Source: Arcuatula senhousia
Lineage: Eukaryota > Mollusca > Bivalvia > Mytilida > Mytilidae
Direction of reading: 5' to 3'
Assembly (NCBI GenBank): GCA_963971305.1
Contig: OZ020304.1
Location: 1,922,001 to 1,986,000 of the forward strand
DNA length: 64,000 nt
Positions within the stretch are counted from its first letter, which is position 1; each line of letters begins with the position of its first letter. Both the position numbers and the translations under genes were made by a program. Under the pieces are notes generated by a model. The model searched no databases. It saw nothing but the letters and a program-made list of their open reading frames with translations, and was not told the origin of the DNA. This document shows, piece after piece, positions 22,092 through 34,128 of this stretch.

Positions 22092-24230
22092 ACAGGAAGC
22101 TCCCAAAAGCCTGAATCATTCACCTGGTCATTAAGCTATAAGGATCTCTTCTATGAGCTATTATCCCTATTTGACAACTTTGACCAAATGGTTACTTAAT
22201 AAGCTGAAGGTTTATTTTAGCAAGCAAACACTTTTCTCTTTCTTAATGACTTATCATTGTACACAGCAAAACATGAAAAACATTATTTTGTAACTTTAAA
22301 GGCCCATAACCTATATAAAGGATCATATGACAACTTCAAACCAAGGTTTTATCAAGCAACGGATTTGCACTACAAGTATCTGCAAAAGTTTCCATTCTAT
22401 GAAAAAACCCACTAATTTTGACCTTTTAAGGGTCCTAACCCTATTAGGGGTCATCTGACATCTTTGGTTGACATAATGCTGACTTTTGTAAAATATACTG
22501 TTTCAAATCTTTTACATAAAATTTTGTCATTGCCCCTTGAGGAACCTCACACAGGCACTTGTTTCTATCAATGTGCGGGTTGGCTATCCATATAAAAGAA
22601 ACAAGAGGCTCCTAGGAGCCTGAATCGCTCACCTGGTCTTGATGTCAACCCTATAAAGAACTTTGTATAGCTAAATAAGCTGAACATTTAAGCAAGCAAC
22701 AATTTTTCTCTTTCAGCAATAGTTGCCATTCTGTAGGCCAAAAACATGCAAAATGTTATTTAAAGGGCCATCTGAACACTTTGACTCTATTTTTTGCCTT
22801 TAAGGAGCTGTAACACCTATAAGGGGTCATCTGACAACTTCAACCCTATGAAGACTTTTGTAGAGCTAAATGAGCTGAACATTTAAGCAAGCAACAGCTT
22901 TTCTCTATCTGCAAAAGTTTTCATTCTATAGGCCAAAAACACTATTTTTTGCCTTTAAGGGGCTGTAACCCCTGTAAGGGGTCATCTGAGAACTTCGACC
23001 CTATGACGACTTTGGTAAAGCTAAATGAGCTGAACATTTAAGCAAGCAACAGCTTTTCCCTATCTGCAATAGTTTTCATTCTATAGGCCAAAAACACTAT
23101 TTTTCGCCTTTAAGGGGCTGTAACCCCTAAAAGGGGTCATCTGACAACTTTGATCCTATGGAGACTTTTGTAGAGCTAAATGAGCTGAACATTTAAGCAA
23201 GCAACAGCTTTTCTCTATCTGCAAAAGTTTTCATTCTACAGGCCAAAAACACTATTTTTTGCCTTTAAGGGGCTGTAACCCCTATAAGGGGTCATCTGAC
23301 AACTTCGACTCTATTGACACTTTTGTAGAGCTAATTGAGCTGAACATTTAAGCAAGCAATGGCTTTTCTCTATCTGTAATAGTTTTCATTTAAGAGGCCA
23401 AAAACATGAAAAAATGCTATTTTTCACCTTTAAGGGGCCGTAACTCCTATAAAGGGTCATCTGAGAACTTCGACTCAATGGAGACTTTTGTAGAGCTTTT
23501 GATGCTGAAGCAGCAGTGTGGCATCAGATTTCATCTATCTCTTATACTTTTTGATTTACAAGCCAAAAACAGTAGTCTGACCCCCCTGGTCTATTTTTAG
23601 TAACGGTGGCCATGTTATTTGACAGATCAAAATTTGAAACACAAGTTTGGTGCAGGGCACCCTAAGGATCAATCATACCAAGTTTCATTGAATTCTGTTA
23701 AGTAGTTTCAGAGGAGAAGATTTTTGAAAAATTGTTAACAGACGACGACGACGGACGCCAAGTGATGGCAATAGCTCACATGGACCTTTGGTCCAGGTGA
23801 ACTAAAAAAAAACCACACAAGGGGTCATCTGACATCTTTCAACCAATAGAGACTTTTGTAGAGCTTTATAATCAGCTGAGGGTTTAGACAAGCATCAGTC
23901 TTCTTCTATCATGTCTATTTACAATATACTTTTCATTATACATTTTTCTAACTCCTACACTTTTTGATTTACAAGCCAAAAATAGTAGTCTTATCCCCTT
24001 GATCTGTTTTTAGCCACAGTGGCCATGTTTTTTGACAGATCAAAAATTGAAACACAGCTTTTGTGCAAGAGACACTAAGGATTTATAATACCAAGTTTCA
24101 TAACATTCTGTAGAGTAGTTTCAACCTTTCAGGGGAGATAGTTTTTGAAAAATTGTTAACAGACATCCTATGACAGACAACGGATGACAGATGCCAAGTG
24201 ATGGCAATAGCTCACATGGACCTTTGGTTA
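22092..24230 (+). repeat. Older CTCACCTGG-family element split by a younger copy
   Basis: The left part starts near 22092 with AAGCTCCCAAAAGCCTGAAT and CACCTGG and runs to about 22560. The right part resumes about 23815 with core motif GGGGTCATCTGACATC and ends at AGCTCACATGGACCTTTGG (about 24228). Both parts are more diverged than the copy between them. Confidence 0.55.
22601..23808 (+). repeat. CTCACCTGG-family tandem-core element, nested copy
   Basis: The left end is AGAGGCTCCTAGGAGCCTGA (a hairpin of GGCTCC/GGAGCC) followed by CGCTCACCTGG; the right end is GGACCTTTGGTCCAGGTGAA. Inside are five units of about 155 bp with GGGGCTGTAACCCCTATAAG and GAGCTGAACATTTAAGCAAG, then a single-copy segment and (GAC)n at about 23740-23755. 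Confidence 0.7.
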
Positions 24231-24235
24231 TTCAT

Positions 24236-24520
24236 GCTAAAATGTGGGTCAAGGATCTATTAAATTCTGGTACAGATGTTGGTTACCATGATGTACCCAC
24301 TGCAAATACCATCCCTCTTCCACTTGCAGTTAACATGCATACATGTACATGGTGAAATGAGATATGGACCTTATAAACCAAATCTTTATACTACATGTAA
24401 GTAACTCAAACGAAAAATGTGAATCAAGGTGACCTAATTCCAGAACAGATGTTAAGTAACTACATGTATCCAAGACCTACCCACTGATCAAATATGAATA
24501 GTGCATTTGCCAATTTTTGT
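24236..24520. repeat. Two diverged tandem units of about 170 bp
   Basis: AAAATGTGGGTCAAGGATCT (about 24239) recurs as AAAATGTGAATCAAGGTGAC (about 24415), each followed by a GTACAGATGTT or AACAGATGTT block and CTACCCACTG or GTACCCACTG. A remnant of another tandem-core element without visible ends. Confidence 0.4.
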
Positions 24521-24910
24521 TCACTTTGATTATTTTGGGTACTTAGTCATATTTTACCGGATTTTACTGTTACCGTCGGTAACCAGCCACCGGACAAGGA
24601 ATAGAACATCGCTTGCTCTCAATGCAATTTCGATATTTTGAATACACTAATCAAAGCATATTTGAATGATTTTGATATCGTAGTATGAAATGATGTTGTA
24701 TATATTATTAGAATATGGTGTCAAAAACATTTAAATCTCTGTAAGTTGTTTAAATTTTTCACGTGAATTATCCAAGACGTACACGATAAAATCCGAGGCT
24801 TGTCCTACTTCTATCCATTTGGAAACCAACGGGATTTTTCATAACGGTATTGTAAACGGTAAAATTAAATCGATCACGGAATAAAAATCCGATATTAATT
24901 GGCAAATGGT

Positions 24911-25327
24911 CTATTCAAGACAAATCAGCTCCAGGACAGTTCCGCACTCAACGATTTCTAGAAGGTTTAGGGACAAAAAGTAGTAATTTTCTATTAAATT
25001 TATATAATATGATGCAGGTTCAACCTGATAAGCTCCCGCAGATATCATATTTGATTCTGACGGGGATCCGAGTGGCAGTTCTTGTAAATAAATAATCTTG
25101 CCTGCAAAAAAAGTGGAGATAAATAATCTGGCCTCTACTTCCAACAGAAAAAATCCGTGCCAAGATTCTTTACTAGTATGGTATATTAAAAATAAATAAT
25201 CTCGGCGGCACAAAACGGCGGAAAATAAATTTTCTGACTCGACCAAAACTGCAGACCCCCCCTTTTCAGAATCAAATGGTTGTCCCTTTATTTTTTCAAT
25301 AACAGCAAGAAATGCAAGCTTTTGCAT
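24911..25327 (-). CDS. Uncharacterised ORF, 138 residues
   Basis: The longest open frame in the 22-34 kb interval. It encodes a hydrophobic, Leu/Phe/Glu-rich protein with ESWHGFFLLEVEARLFI and GKIIYLQELPLGSPSESN. A possible splice acceptor (TTTGCAG) lies about 25 nt upstream of the ATG at 25325-25327. I recognise no family. It adjoins repeat sequence on both sides and may be non-coding or part of a transposable element; length alone is weak evidence. Confidence 0.25.
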   Translation of the reverse strand: MQKLAFLAVIEKIKGQPFDSEKGGSAVLVESENLFSAVLCRRDYLFLIYHTSKESWHGFFLLEVEARLFISTFFAGKIIYLQELPLGSPSESNMISAGAYQVEPASYYINLIENYYFLSLNLLEIVECGTVLELICLE

Positions 25328-25411
25328 GGTTTAGAAAAGCAGCGCACCTGCAAACAGAACGAGGAAGTGTTTGGTTTTGTTTTTTTCTCAAACTAATAAA
25401 CTGTTAACACA

Positions 25412-26335
25412 GAGACATGTCTCGCCTGTCGCAACTGGACACAGTATAAAATGAAGTAAAAATCCTCCTTAAACTGATCTTAACTGATGCTTACATACAG
25501 CTGCATACCAAATTCAAATGGTGAACCATAACTGCTTTATATAAAACACTCATGACAGAAAGTGTAAAATTTCAAAGTCAGTAGACCGTGTCTGCAGGAG
25601 CATACAGATGAAATTCTTTTGAAATTGATCTGTACTAATGCTAATGCAAGTGCATACCCAATATCAATGGTGAACCATAAATGCTTCATGTTAAACAGAC
25701 GTAAGAAAAAAGGTTAACCTCGGCCAAATCAGTGTAAAATTTCAAAGTCAGTAGACCGTGACTGCAGGAGCATACAGATGAAATGCTTTTGAAATTGATC
25801 TGTACTAATGCTAATACAAGTGCATACCCAATATCAATGGTGAACCATAGCTGCTTCATGTTAAACAGACGTAAGAAAAAAGGTTAACCTGGGCCAAATC
25901 AGTGTAAAATTTCAAAGTCAGTAGACCGTGACTGCAGGAGCATACAGATGAAATGCTTTTGAAATTGATCTGTACTAATGCTAATGCAAGTGCATACCCA
26001 ATATCAATGGTGAACCATAACTGCTTCATGTTAAACAGACGTAAGAAAAAAGGTTAACCTCGGCAAAATCAGTATAAAATTTCAAAGTCAGTAGACTGTG
26101 ACTGCAGGAGCATACAGGTGAAATCCTTTTAAAACTGATCTGTACTGATGCTGATGCAACTGCATACCAAATATCAATGGTGTAACATAACTAGTTCACA
26201 CAAAACAGACTTAAGCAAAAACTTTAACCAATTGTGGACGCCGCCGCCGCCGCCGCCGCCGCCGTCGCCGTCGCCGCCGGAATCACCATACCTAAGTCTC
26301 GCCTTTTGCGACATTCGTCGCAGGCGAGACAAAAA
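25412..26335 (+). repeat. Tandem-core element with GTCTCGCC terminal hairpin, 170-bp units
   Basis: The left end has TGTCTCGCCTGTCGCAA (about 25419). The right end is a two-step hairpin: GTCTCGCC (26296-26303) pairs with GGCGAGAC (26323-26330), with TTGCGAC/GTCGCA inside. Between them lie four to five units of exactly 170 bp (GTAGACCGTG-type block at about 25581, 25751, 25921, 26091), the inner ones nearly identical. A (GCC)n run follows at 26238-26279. A diverged single unit of the same core is at 32155-32345, and a diverged end of the family appears inverted at about 61924. Confidence 0.75.
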
Positions 26336-27300
26336 TGACGTCATAATATATGCTTAAAATAGACGATATAACCGGACGTCATAGAGGACACCTTTTCTAC
26401 TTTCATTTTCGAATAAAAAGTTTAGAATCGAAACAATATATAGTTTACTGTTCAAGACACAACATAGACAAGGTTATAATTTTATGACTGCAGAAATATT
26501 TCGACAGAATATTTATTTAGTTGCCATGTACATTACGCTTTGTGTTGTTCCACGAAAATTAGAATGACAGTTTCCCGCAATTCTGTCATTTTGTTTTGAA
26601 CAATTATGACGTCAATGAAATATATAGCGTTTTCATTTAAAAAAAAAATCTTTACATGTATCTCTATTGTTAGAAATATTCAAAATATTCATATTAATAC
26701 AATATTTACGTATTTTAATTTTAGAAATACAAATTAGACCCAAATTACAAAGTAGAAAATTAATTTTGCATTCCGTGCCATTGGCTGCGGATATGTCGAC
26801 TAGCTTATACCTATTCCGGTTTCATGCATCATAGTACGTATACTCAGGCAATTTAGCCCCCGCCTTGCGGGAGCTTATTATAGTGTCATCATAGTCATGT
26901 TTGGAAAAATCTACAAATGTAGGTTGTTCTCTTGAAGGAGTCAGTAAATTCAGAACATATAGACTCTGAAATTGCAAAATTGCTGTATATTTTCAATCAA
27001 GAGTAGGTTGGCAAGTGAATAATATGCTATATATTTTTTTATGAATAAAACACTCTCAAACAATTCAATTTCCCCATTGGTGAACATTGGTACATCTTTG
27101 AAAAACAAAGACAAATGTACATGCATCTAATTTTAATTATCTGGGGCCCAAGTGTCCAAACAAAGGTGTCAATTGTCCAGATGGTTACGAAACTGTCTTG
27201 CCATGCTTGGTGTCCAAATGACCTAATAGGAAGTGTTCAGGTGCCAAAGGTGTCCTGATACACCTAGTATCATTCCTCAGCCAACAGCTGTTGCAGAGAT
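26336..27300. other. Intergenic, no supported feature
   Basis: AT-rich. One small hairpin, GCCCCCGCCTTGCGGGAGC (about 26856-26874), stands out. No open frames. Confidence 0.35.
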
Positions 27301-27304
27301 ACAG

Positions 27305-27655
27305 GCATGAACCTTATACGCTCCCAAAGGGAGCCATAATGGTAGAAATGTCAATATTTTAGTTGTACAATGGGCTGAATTTTCCTTCAACGTCCGGTAA
27401 ATCATGCTTGTTTTTACTGAACTTTCAGTGTCATTTTAATGCTTTTTGCTTTGAAAATTTCTAATGTCATTAAGCACATATGTGACCAATGATAAAAGCT
27501 CGTTTGTTTTAATTTTCAAATATATCTTTTGGAATTGATATCGCATTATACACATTTTCAACAACCATGACAATTATTTATGCTTATAAAATAATTTAAG
27601 TTATGTTTTAACTTTTGGAGCGTCACATGTTAAAAACCTGCCTCATATTAACCGT
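27305..27655 (+). repeat. Direct repeat, left copy, flanking the large inverted repeat
   Basis: Matches 30345-30665 in the same orientation over its full length, for example AGAAATGTCAATATT and TTTCCTTCAACGTCC. Compared with the right copy it has lost most CpG sites, with TG or CA at the same positions. Confidence 0.7.
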
Positions 27656-27687
27656 ATCTGTATCATGTGTATGCTATCTTTACATCC

Positions 27688-28820
27688 TTTAAGAGTCTGT
27701 TCATGAGAAAACCATGCAAAAATGGAAATTTTGTCCAGTAGCAAGGTTTTTAATTATGTAAAAGGTATATTGCAACTGAAAGACCATCCTATAAGACTTA
27801 TTCAGGCAAATTTATTTTTTCGAAAAATTCAAGATGGCCACCCTACAGGCCTCAATAGATATATATAGCTTTCATCTGATTTATCACTTATTTCAATCAA
27901 ATTTTATTTGAAAATTTGACATTTTTATTGTGATTTTTTCAGTCTACGTAGAAGGAATTAAAATTGTATCAATGTTTTTTTGAAAAAGTGATGTTTGGTC
28001 TTTCAAATACAGTTCAATTTTGGTAATTCATGATTTTGGTTTCTCTGGTACCTTTAGGTAGGACTTGGGCAGTATTCCAGACTGTTCAAAAATGCTGAAA
28101 TTTGTTATTTTTAAGGGCACTTATTGTCCAAGGTAACGCTTTTTTATCCTTATCTTTTAGAAATTCAAAAACAATAACATATCAAGACAAACTTATCAAA
28201 AAGCCAATCTGGGATTTTACATTTTGACTTAGCCACAGCCCCGGAAAACAATGACATGTTTTGATAATTCTTCATAAAATCTACTTTTTGGAGGATTCAG
28301 TTTCAAACTCTGAATGTGTTTGCTATGAAACAAAATACATTTAGAACATTTGTTACAACAGATGATCACAATACAAGTACCATTTAAGGGTCGAGAAAGA
28401 CATATACTTGGGGATTAAGGGTGAAAGATGGGAATATCTTGTGTATTTTGATGAAATGTACAGAAATAGCCAACTTTAGGGGACTATTTTTCATGAATGA
28501 AGGGTTGGACTATTAATATGGAATATCTTTCCAAAAGACTGTTATATGGTCTATACAAAAACATATTTGTAACTTTGCTTTCGGTCATCCCTTACATGTT
28601 ACAGCATTACAAAAATGGAGATTTGGCCATTTTACCACATGGCTAAAATGGGCTTCGGGGGCCTAATAGTGGCATCTTTTTGAAATAGATAAAAGATGTA
28701 CAGAACAGCAGACCTTATAGGCCAAATGTATATAACTTGTTCTATATTAACAAATAATATTGTAGAAATCAAACAAAAGAGCACTTTTTACTTGGTGGTC
28801 TAATATAGCCCCCAGAGCCT
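27688..28820 (+). repeat. Large inverted repeat, left arm (about 1.13 kb)
   Basis: Base-pairs with 29013-30134 in reverse orientation. Outer markers are CTGTTCATGAGAAAACCATG on the left against CATGGTTTTCTCATGAACAG on the right; inner markers are CAAAAGAGCACTTT and AAAGTGCTCTTTTG. The inner 800 bp are nearly identical; the outer 300 bp show more substitutions and small indels. No ORF of note on either strand. Confidence 0.85.
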
Positions 28821-29012
28821 TTTTTACAAAAAAGTCTCTAGTCACCTTAAAATGACAAAGTCAGACCTAAATGTGAAAAAAAAATATGAACCAGGAAAAT
28901 TGATTTATTTGTAAAATTCGACCATTTTCTGCACAATAAAACATTTTGTATGGTGGATCCCGACCAAAGAAAATGTTAGTTTTTGCTTGAGGACAAGGGA
29001 CTATTTCGCCAA
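28821..29012. other. Spacer (loop) of the large inverted repeat
   Basis: About 190 bp of unique AT-rich sequence between the arms, with no coding potential. It would be the loop if the locus were transcribed. Confidence 0.7.
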
Positions 29013-30134
29013 ATGGCCCTGGGAACCATATTGGACCACCAAGTTGAAAGTGCTCTTTTGTTTGATTTCTACAATATTATTTGTTTATATAGAACAAGTT
29101 ATATACATTTGGCCTAAAAGGTCTGCTGTTCTGTACATCTTTTAATTATTTCAAAAAGATGCCACTATTAGGCCCCGAAGCCCATTTTAGCCATGTGGTA
29201 AAATGGCCAAATCTCCATTTTTGTAATGCTGTAACATGTAAGGGATGACCGAAAGCAAAGTTACAAATATGTTTTTGTATAGACCATATAACAGTCTTTT
29301 GGAAAGATATTCCATATTAATAGTCCAACCCTTCATTCATGAAAAATAGTCCCCTAAAGTTGGCCATTTCTGTACATTTCATCAAAATACACAAGATATT
29401 CCCATCTTTCACCCTTAATCCCCAAGTATATGTCTTTCTCGACCCTTAAATGGTACTTGTATTGTGATCATCTGTTGTAACAAATGTTCTAAATGTATTT
29501 TGTTTCATAGCAAACACATTCAGAGTTTGAAACTGAATCCTCCAAAAAGTAGATTTTATGAAGAATTATCAAAACATGTCATTGTTTTCCGGGGCTGTGG
29601 CTAAGTCAAAATGTAAAATCCCAGCTTGGCTTTTTGATAAGTTTGTCTTGATATGTTATTGTTTTTAAATTTCTAAAAGATAAGGATAAAAAAGCGTTAC
29701 CTTGGACAATAAGTGCCCTTAAAAATAACAAATTTCAGCATTTTTGAACAGTCTGGAATACTGCCCAAGTCCTACCTAAAGGTACCAGAGGAACCAAAAT
29801 TATGAATTACGAAAATTGCACTGTATTTAAAAGACAAAACATCACTTTTTCAAAAAATATTGTTACAATTGTCATTCAATATACGTAAACTAAAAAAATC
29901 ACAATGAAAATGTCTTATTTTCATAAAAAAAAATATTGAAATCACTGAAAAATCAGATGAATGCTTTATATAGCTATTAAGGCCTGTAGGGCGGCCATCT
30001 TTGATTTTTCGAAGGAAAAAATTTGCCTGAATAAGTCTTATAGGATGGTCTTTCAGTTGTACTATACCTTTTACAAAAATGAAAACATTGCTATTGGACG
30101 ATTTTGCATGGTTTTCTCATGAACAGGCTCTTAA
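29013..30134 (-). repeat. Large inverted repeat, right arm
   Basis: Reverse complement of 27688-28820. Ends at GAACAGGCTCTTAA (30121-30134), just before unrelated CpG-richer sequence. Confidence 0.85.
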
Positions 30135-30344
30135 TAGGACAACCGTCACGATGTGACGTAAAACGACTGCCAAAAGACGGGAAGGATGTGTTCTAGCATT
30201 CCGTAACGCTGACCCCAGCGCATCGGTACGGATTTCTGTGTGTCAATAGTCAATAAAAATTCTTTAAACAACAGAGAAAGTAGACAACACGAACAAACAG
30301 GAACTCTCTTTGGAACAATTATTTTTGCTGACTATAAAACAAAA

Positions 30345-30665
30345 CTGGTTTTATACGCTCCGGAAGGCAGCGATAATGGAAGAAATGTCAATATTCTAGT
30401 TGTACTATGGGCTCAACTTTCCTTCAACGTCCTGTAAACCGCACGCGGTTTCCCGGACTTTCTGCCTCTTTTCAACGCTTTTTTCTTTGAAACTACCTGA
30501 CGTCATTAAGCGCACACAGGACCCACAAGAAAAGCTACTTTGTTTTATTTTCGAATAAGAATTTGTTCCAATTAATTGCCCAATAAACATTTAAAAACTT
30601 ATTTCAGCTTGTAACATATTTAAGGATACGTTCAAACTTCGGGAGCGTCAGGGGTTTAACCTGCA
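30345..30665 (+). repeat. Direct repeat, right copy, flanking the large inverted repeat
   Basis: Same orientation as 27305-27655 and about three-quarters identical by eye. It retains CpG at GCACGCGG, CAACGC, GACGTC and GCGCACAC, where the left copy has TG or CA. The open frame at 30240-30437 overlaps it without family resemblance. Confidence 0.7.
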
Positions 30666-31615
30666 TCATATTATGTATTTAGTGCAATAAGAGAACCTGT
30701 ATACATACTCAGTATAAAGGCATTATATATACATCATGTACATGCAGGATTAATGCATGATCCATTTTTGAGTTGCCACCACCCAAGGTTTATTACTGTA
30801 ATATATAGTCTTTAATTTCGTTTGATTTAAGAATATGTTCATGTATTAATGTGTTATAACCATTTATTGTAAATGTGTTTTGACAATAAATAATTCTAAT
30901 TCTACACCTGTTTTTATATACATGTACAGTTTTATGATATCTAGCAGAGTCTCTGGTTCAATCATGACAGCTTAGAATCAATTTGTGCTGCAGTCTGTGT
31001 AGAATTTATCAAAATGATGACGTTCACAGTTATAATTTGGTCGAAGGGAAGACAGCAAAATTTAATGACTGCATGGTGCATTAAAATTCAACTACCTTTT
31101 TAAGTTTTAGGAACAAACATTCACTCACATTACAAATGCGTCATTTTTAAAAGGGTATAGATTTTACAAGGGAATGAAACGTCCCCGTGTTTGTAGTTGT
31201 AAAAAAGATATTGCTAAAACCATGCTATCAAATCCTATTCAATGAAAATGTTTTTGTGTGATTTGTTCCTTTAAATTTATTAATTTCCCTAAAAAATGTT
31301 GACTATTATCAAACTAAACTATGGAAGATCAAGAAATTTTCAAATGGGAGGGAGTGCATTTAAAGAAAAATATCTTCTGTGGCCTCTTGTTTCATACAGA
31401 TCTTAACAAAATTTTCCTGTCAAACTGGAGCACAAGCGCCAGAATTTAGACCTCTAGTGACTATTTTTTTCTTTAATAAATTTTATGTACATGTAAAACT
31501 TTAATTTGTATTTTGGTTAGACATGCGCAGGAATACCCCCTTCAAATATTTTTGCATCCATCTCCCCCATACCTGTCTATTTGACCCTCCGACTCCAATT
31601 AACTCCCTCAATATT
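30666..31615. other. Intergenic, nothing recognised
   Basis: AT-rich; an AATAAATAATTCTAATTCTA stretch (about 30886-30905) could be an old LINE tail, but no LINE body precedes it. Confidence 0.3.
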
Positions 31616-31619
31616 TTGG

Positions 31620-32090
31620 GGATCAAAATCTCCTGGTAATTTGCACTACATATGGTATCCTTCCTATATACCAAGTTACACTGACAAGATGATAAGTGAG
31701 GATTTTCAGCAAATTTCTAAGTTCAAAGGGCTATAACTCCCACAAAAATTTGAAGATCAATCTTTCCTGGTAACCTGCACAACTACATATGATATGGTGT
31801 CCTTTCTATATACCAATTTTCATTGAATTTGGTTCAGTAGTTTCAGAGGAGTTGCACTGACAAGATGAAAATGAGGATTTTCAGCAAATTTCTAAGTTCA
31901 AAGGGCCATAACTCCCACAAAAATTTGAGGATCAAAATTCCCTGCTAATATGCACAACTACATATAGTGTCCTTCCTAAATACAAAGTTTCATTGAATTC
32001 TGTTCAGTATTGCGCTGACAAACTTTGTGACGGACAGACGGACACGACAAAAACAATATGTCTCTCGACAAAAGGGGGGGGGGACATAAA
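31620..32090 (+). repeat. Tandem-core element with ATGTC...GACAT terminal hairpin
   Basis: Units of about 177 bp (AAATTTCTAAGTTCAAAGGG at about 31710 and 31887) are followed by a GACGGACAGACGG microsatellite (32032-32046). The end is ATGTCTCTCGAC...GGGGGACAT (32058-32087). A second copy ends at 48146 with a better hairpin. Confidence 0.6.
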
Positions 32091-32154
32091 TATTAACTAG
32101 GGTTTCCTTTTTTTGACAATGATGAAACTGTTAGGGACCAAATAACTGTTAGGG

Positions 32155-32345
32155 ATGTACCACAAATGCTTCATTTTAAACTGATGCAACAAAACACATT
32201 AGCATTTGCCAAATCAGTATAAAATCTCAGTCAGTAGACCATGACTGCAGGAGCATACAGATGAAACACTTCTAAATTATTGATTTGTACTGATGCTTTT
32301 GTAACTGTATAGCAAATATCAATGCTGTACCATAACTTCAACTTT
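32155..32345 (+). repeat. Solitary diverged 170-bp unit
   Basis: Carries GTAGACCATGACTGCAGGAG, CATACAGATGAAA and ATATCAATG in the same order as the 170-bp units at 25.4-26.2 kb. No terminal hairpin. Confidence 0.6.
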
Positions 32346-33120
32346 TTGCAATAATAAACTTTAGTCTTGCATCTTAAGCAAGGGCTTCTTTGATGCGTCA
32401 TTTAATATTGACACAACATGTTAGAAATGCAGTTTTAAATTGTATTTGTGAAACTTTATCTATCTTTGTGTTGCTTCAGGCACAATAAATGAAACCACTA
32501 GTGGTACAACCTATATAAATTTGTCATCATATCGTATAACATTCAGAAACTATAACAAAACCAGCATCTCTATTGTGATCAAAGAATGAAAAGTCCTCTA
32601 CTTCAATTATAGTTTGGCAATCTCTTTTTTTTCTGTTCTAAAGGAGCACCTGTTCCCCTACTTCCAAGACATTTTTTCAACAAAAGAAACCAAAATTACT
32701 GTAAACATTGTTACACATGCAAGAACTTGAAGTTTGCATGGACTTCTGATATTTAAGTGCCTCTTTGGTACTTCTCTGCTTTTTAGCTGGCATAATCATG
32801 GTAGCGATTAACCAAGGCTATAGGTACAATAGCCTTTCAGTAATTGACCAATCAAAAACCGTTTGATAGTCGTGTTGCCTCATCACAGATCAATTCAAAT
32901 ATTGATTACTATTCTACTTTTATACTGAACATTAACAATCTTTAAAACTTGCATTGTTATTCCAGCTAGCAGTACTTTGATTTTCACTAGGAAGGCTTTT
33001 CATTGACTATAAAATTTCTTGATTTTTATTTGTATCAATTATAAAATACAATAATTTTTACAATATTAGATGATACAAATATATGGATGGTAGTCTAAAA
33101 AGGGCTATTCCAAAAAAGAA
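32346..33120. other. Intergenic, nothing recognised
   Basis: AT-rich, no ORFs or repeats noticed. Confidence 0.3.
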
Positions 33121-33332
33121 TACTGTGGTTTCATTATTATTCATTGGGTATCAATTTTGGTTGCTTTCGTGGGAAGCTTTCATCCATGAAATTTGATACC
33201 CAACTAAAGGAAAATCTAACACTGATCTGTATGGTGGAGACATCAGATCCACAAAATTAAGAATCCACGAACTGATCCTTTTTTAACAAACCATGAAAAT
33301 TGGTACCCACGTAAATAAATAAATTCACAGTA
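33121..33332. mobile_element. MITE, ACTGTGG-terminus family, copy C
   Basis: TACTGTGGTTTCATTATTA at the left end and AAATAAATTCACAGTA at the right end are imperfect inverted repeats, with the family's internal blocks GGGTATCAATTTTGG and CCATGAAAATTGGTACC. Confidence 0.6.
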
Positions 33333-34128
33333 CATGGAAAAGGTTGTAGACACTTAGATCATTAATCAATATGATGATTGTGTATTTCTTAATTGTTTCC
33401 TTGTAATTATGTTTTAGTTGTTCTGATGAAATGTTCAAAATGATTGTTAGAGTGACAGAGTGTACGAGTCAAGAAAAAAGTCCCATCACAACCTTGACAC
33501 AGTTTTCCTGGAATAGCCCTGATGCAATATGAGCAGCAAAAAAAATAAACAAATGTCATATATTTATAAAACATTATTCAAAAATTGTCAAAGTAATTAA
33601 CAAAAATCATTCATTTAATATTATAAGATGGGGTTGCCGCCATTTTTTGGGGCAAATTCCTCTTTTTCATATCTAAACAAGTGTGGTAATTATGTTTATC
33701 AAACATTATGTTAAATCTTATATTTTTTGCTCTATTTTAGCTGATCAGCTTCTTAAAACAAAATGAATATTTTCATTATGTTCAGCTAGAATATTTTCAA
33801 AACTCTGCCTAATTTTTTTTTAACATTAAGGTCATTCTCTCTACATAGTTTTAATGTTCTTCAGTTGAAATTCAACATCACATATATTACTCATACAAAT
33901 TTATCGTGGAAAAAAAACAATCATTCATTTATGAAACAAAAACAAAATATCAGAAAACATCATTTTCTCAACATGATGAAAGAATTTAACAATTTCCCAA
34001 CATGCAGTCACTCCAATCGTTACATAACAGGACAAATCCACGTTTACATTTTTCCACTTGAAAAAATGATTTCCCAGAATGTCTCAAGGACAAGTTACTT
34101 CCTCACAATTGTGATTTCCCAAAATGCT
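33333..34128. other. Downstream flank of ZC3H13
   Basis: Presumed 3' UTR and intergenic DNA of ZC3H13 on the minus strand. No AATAAA close to the stop codon stood out. The plus-strand open frame 33865-34155 overlaps the last exon antisense and is not supported. Confidence 0.35.

Noticed and set aside
26148..26357. Poly-proline ORF
   Set aside because: Translation of the (GCC)n microsatellite at the end of a tandem-core element.
27305..30665. LTR element with the 330-bp direct repeats as LTRs
   Set aside because: No pol-like ORF, no TG...CA ends seen, and the interior is a long inverted repeat rather than coding sequence.
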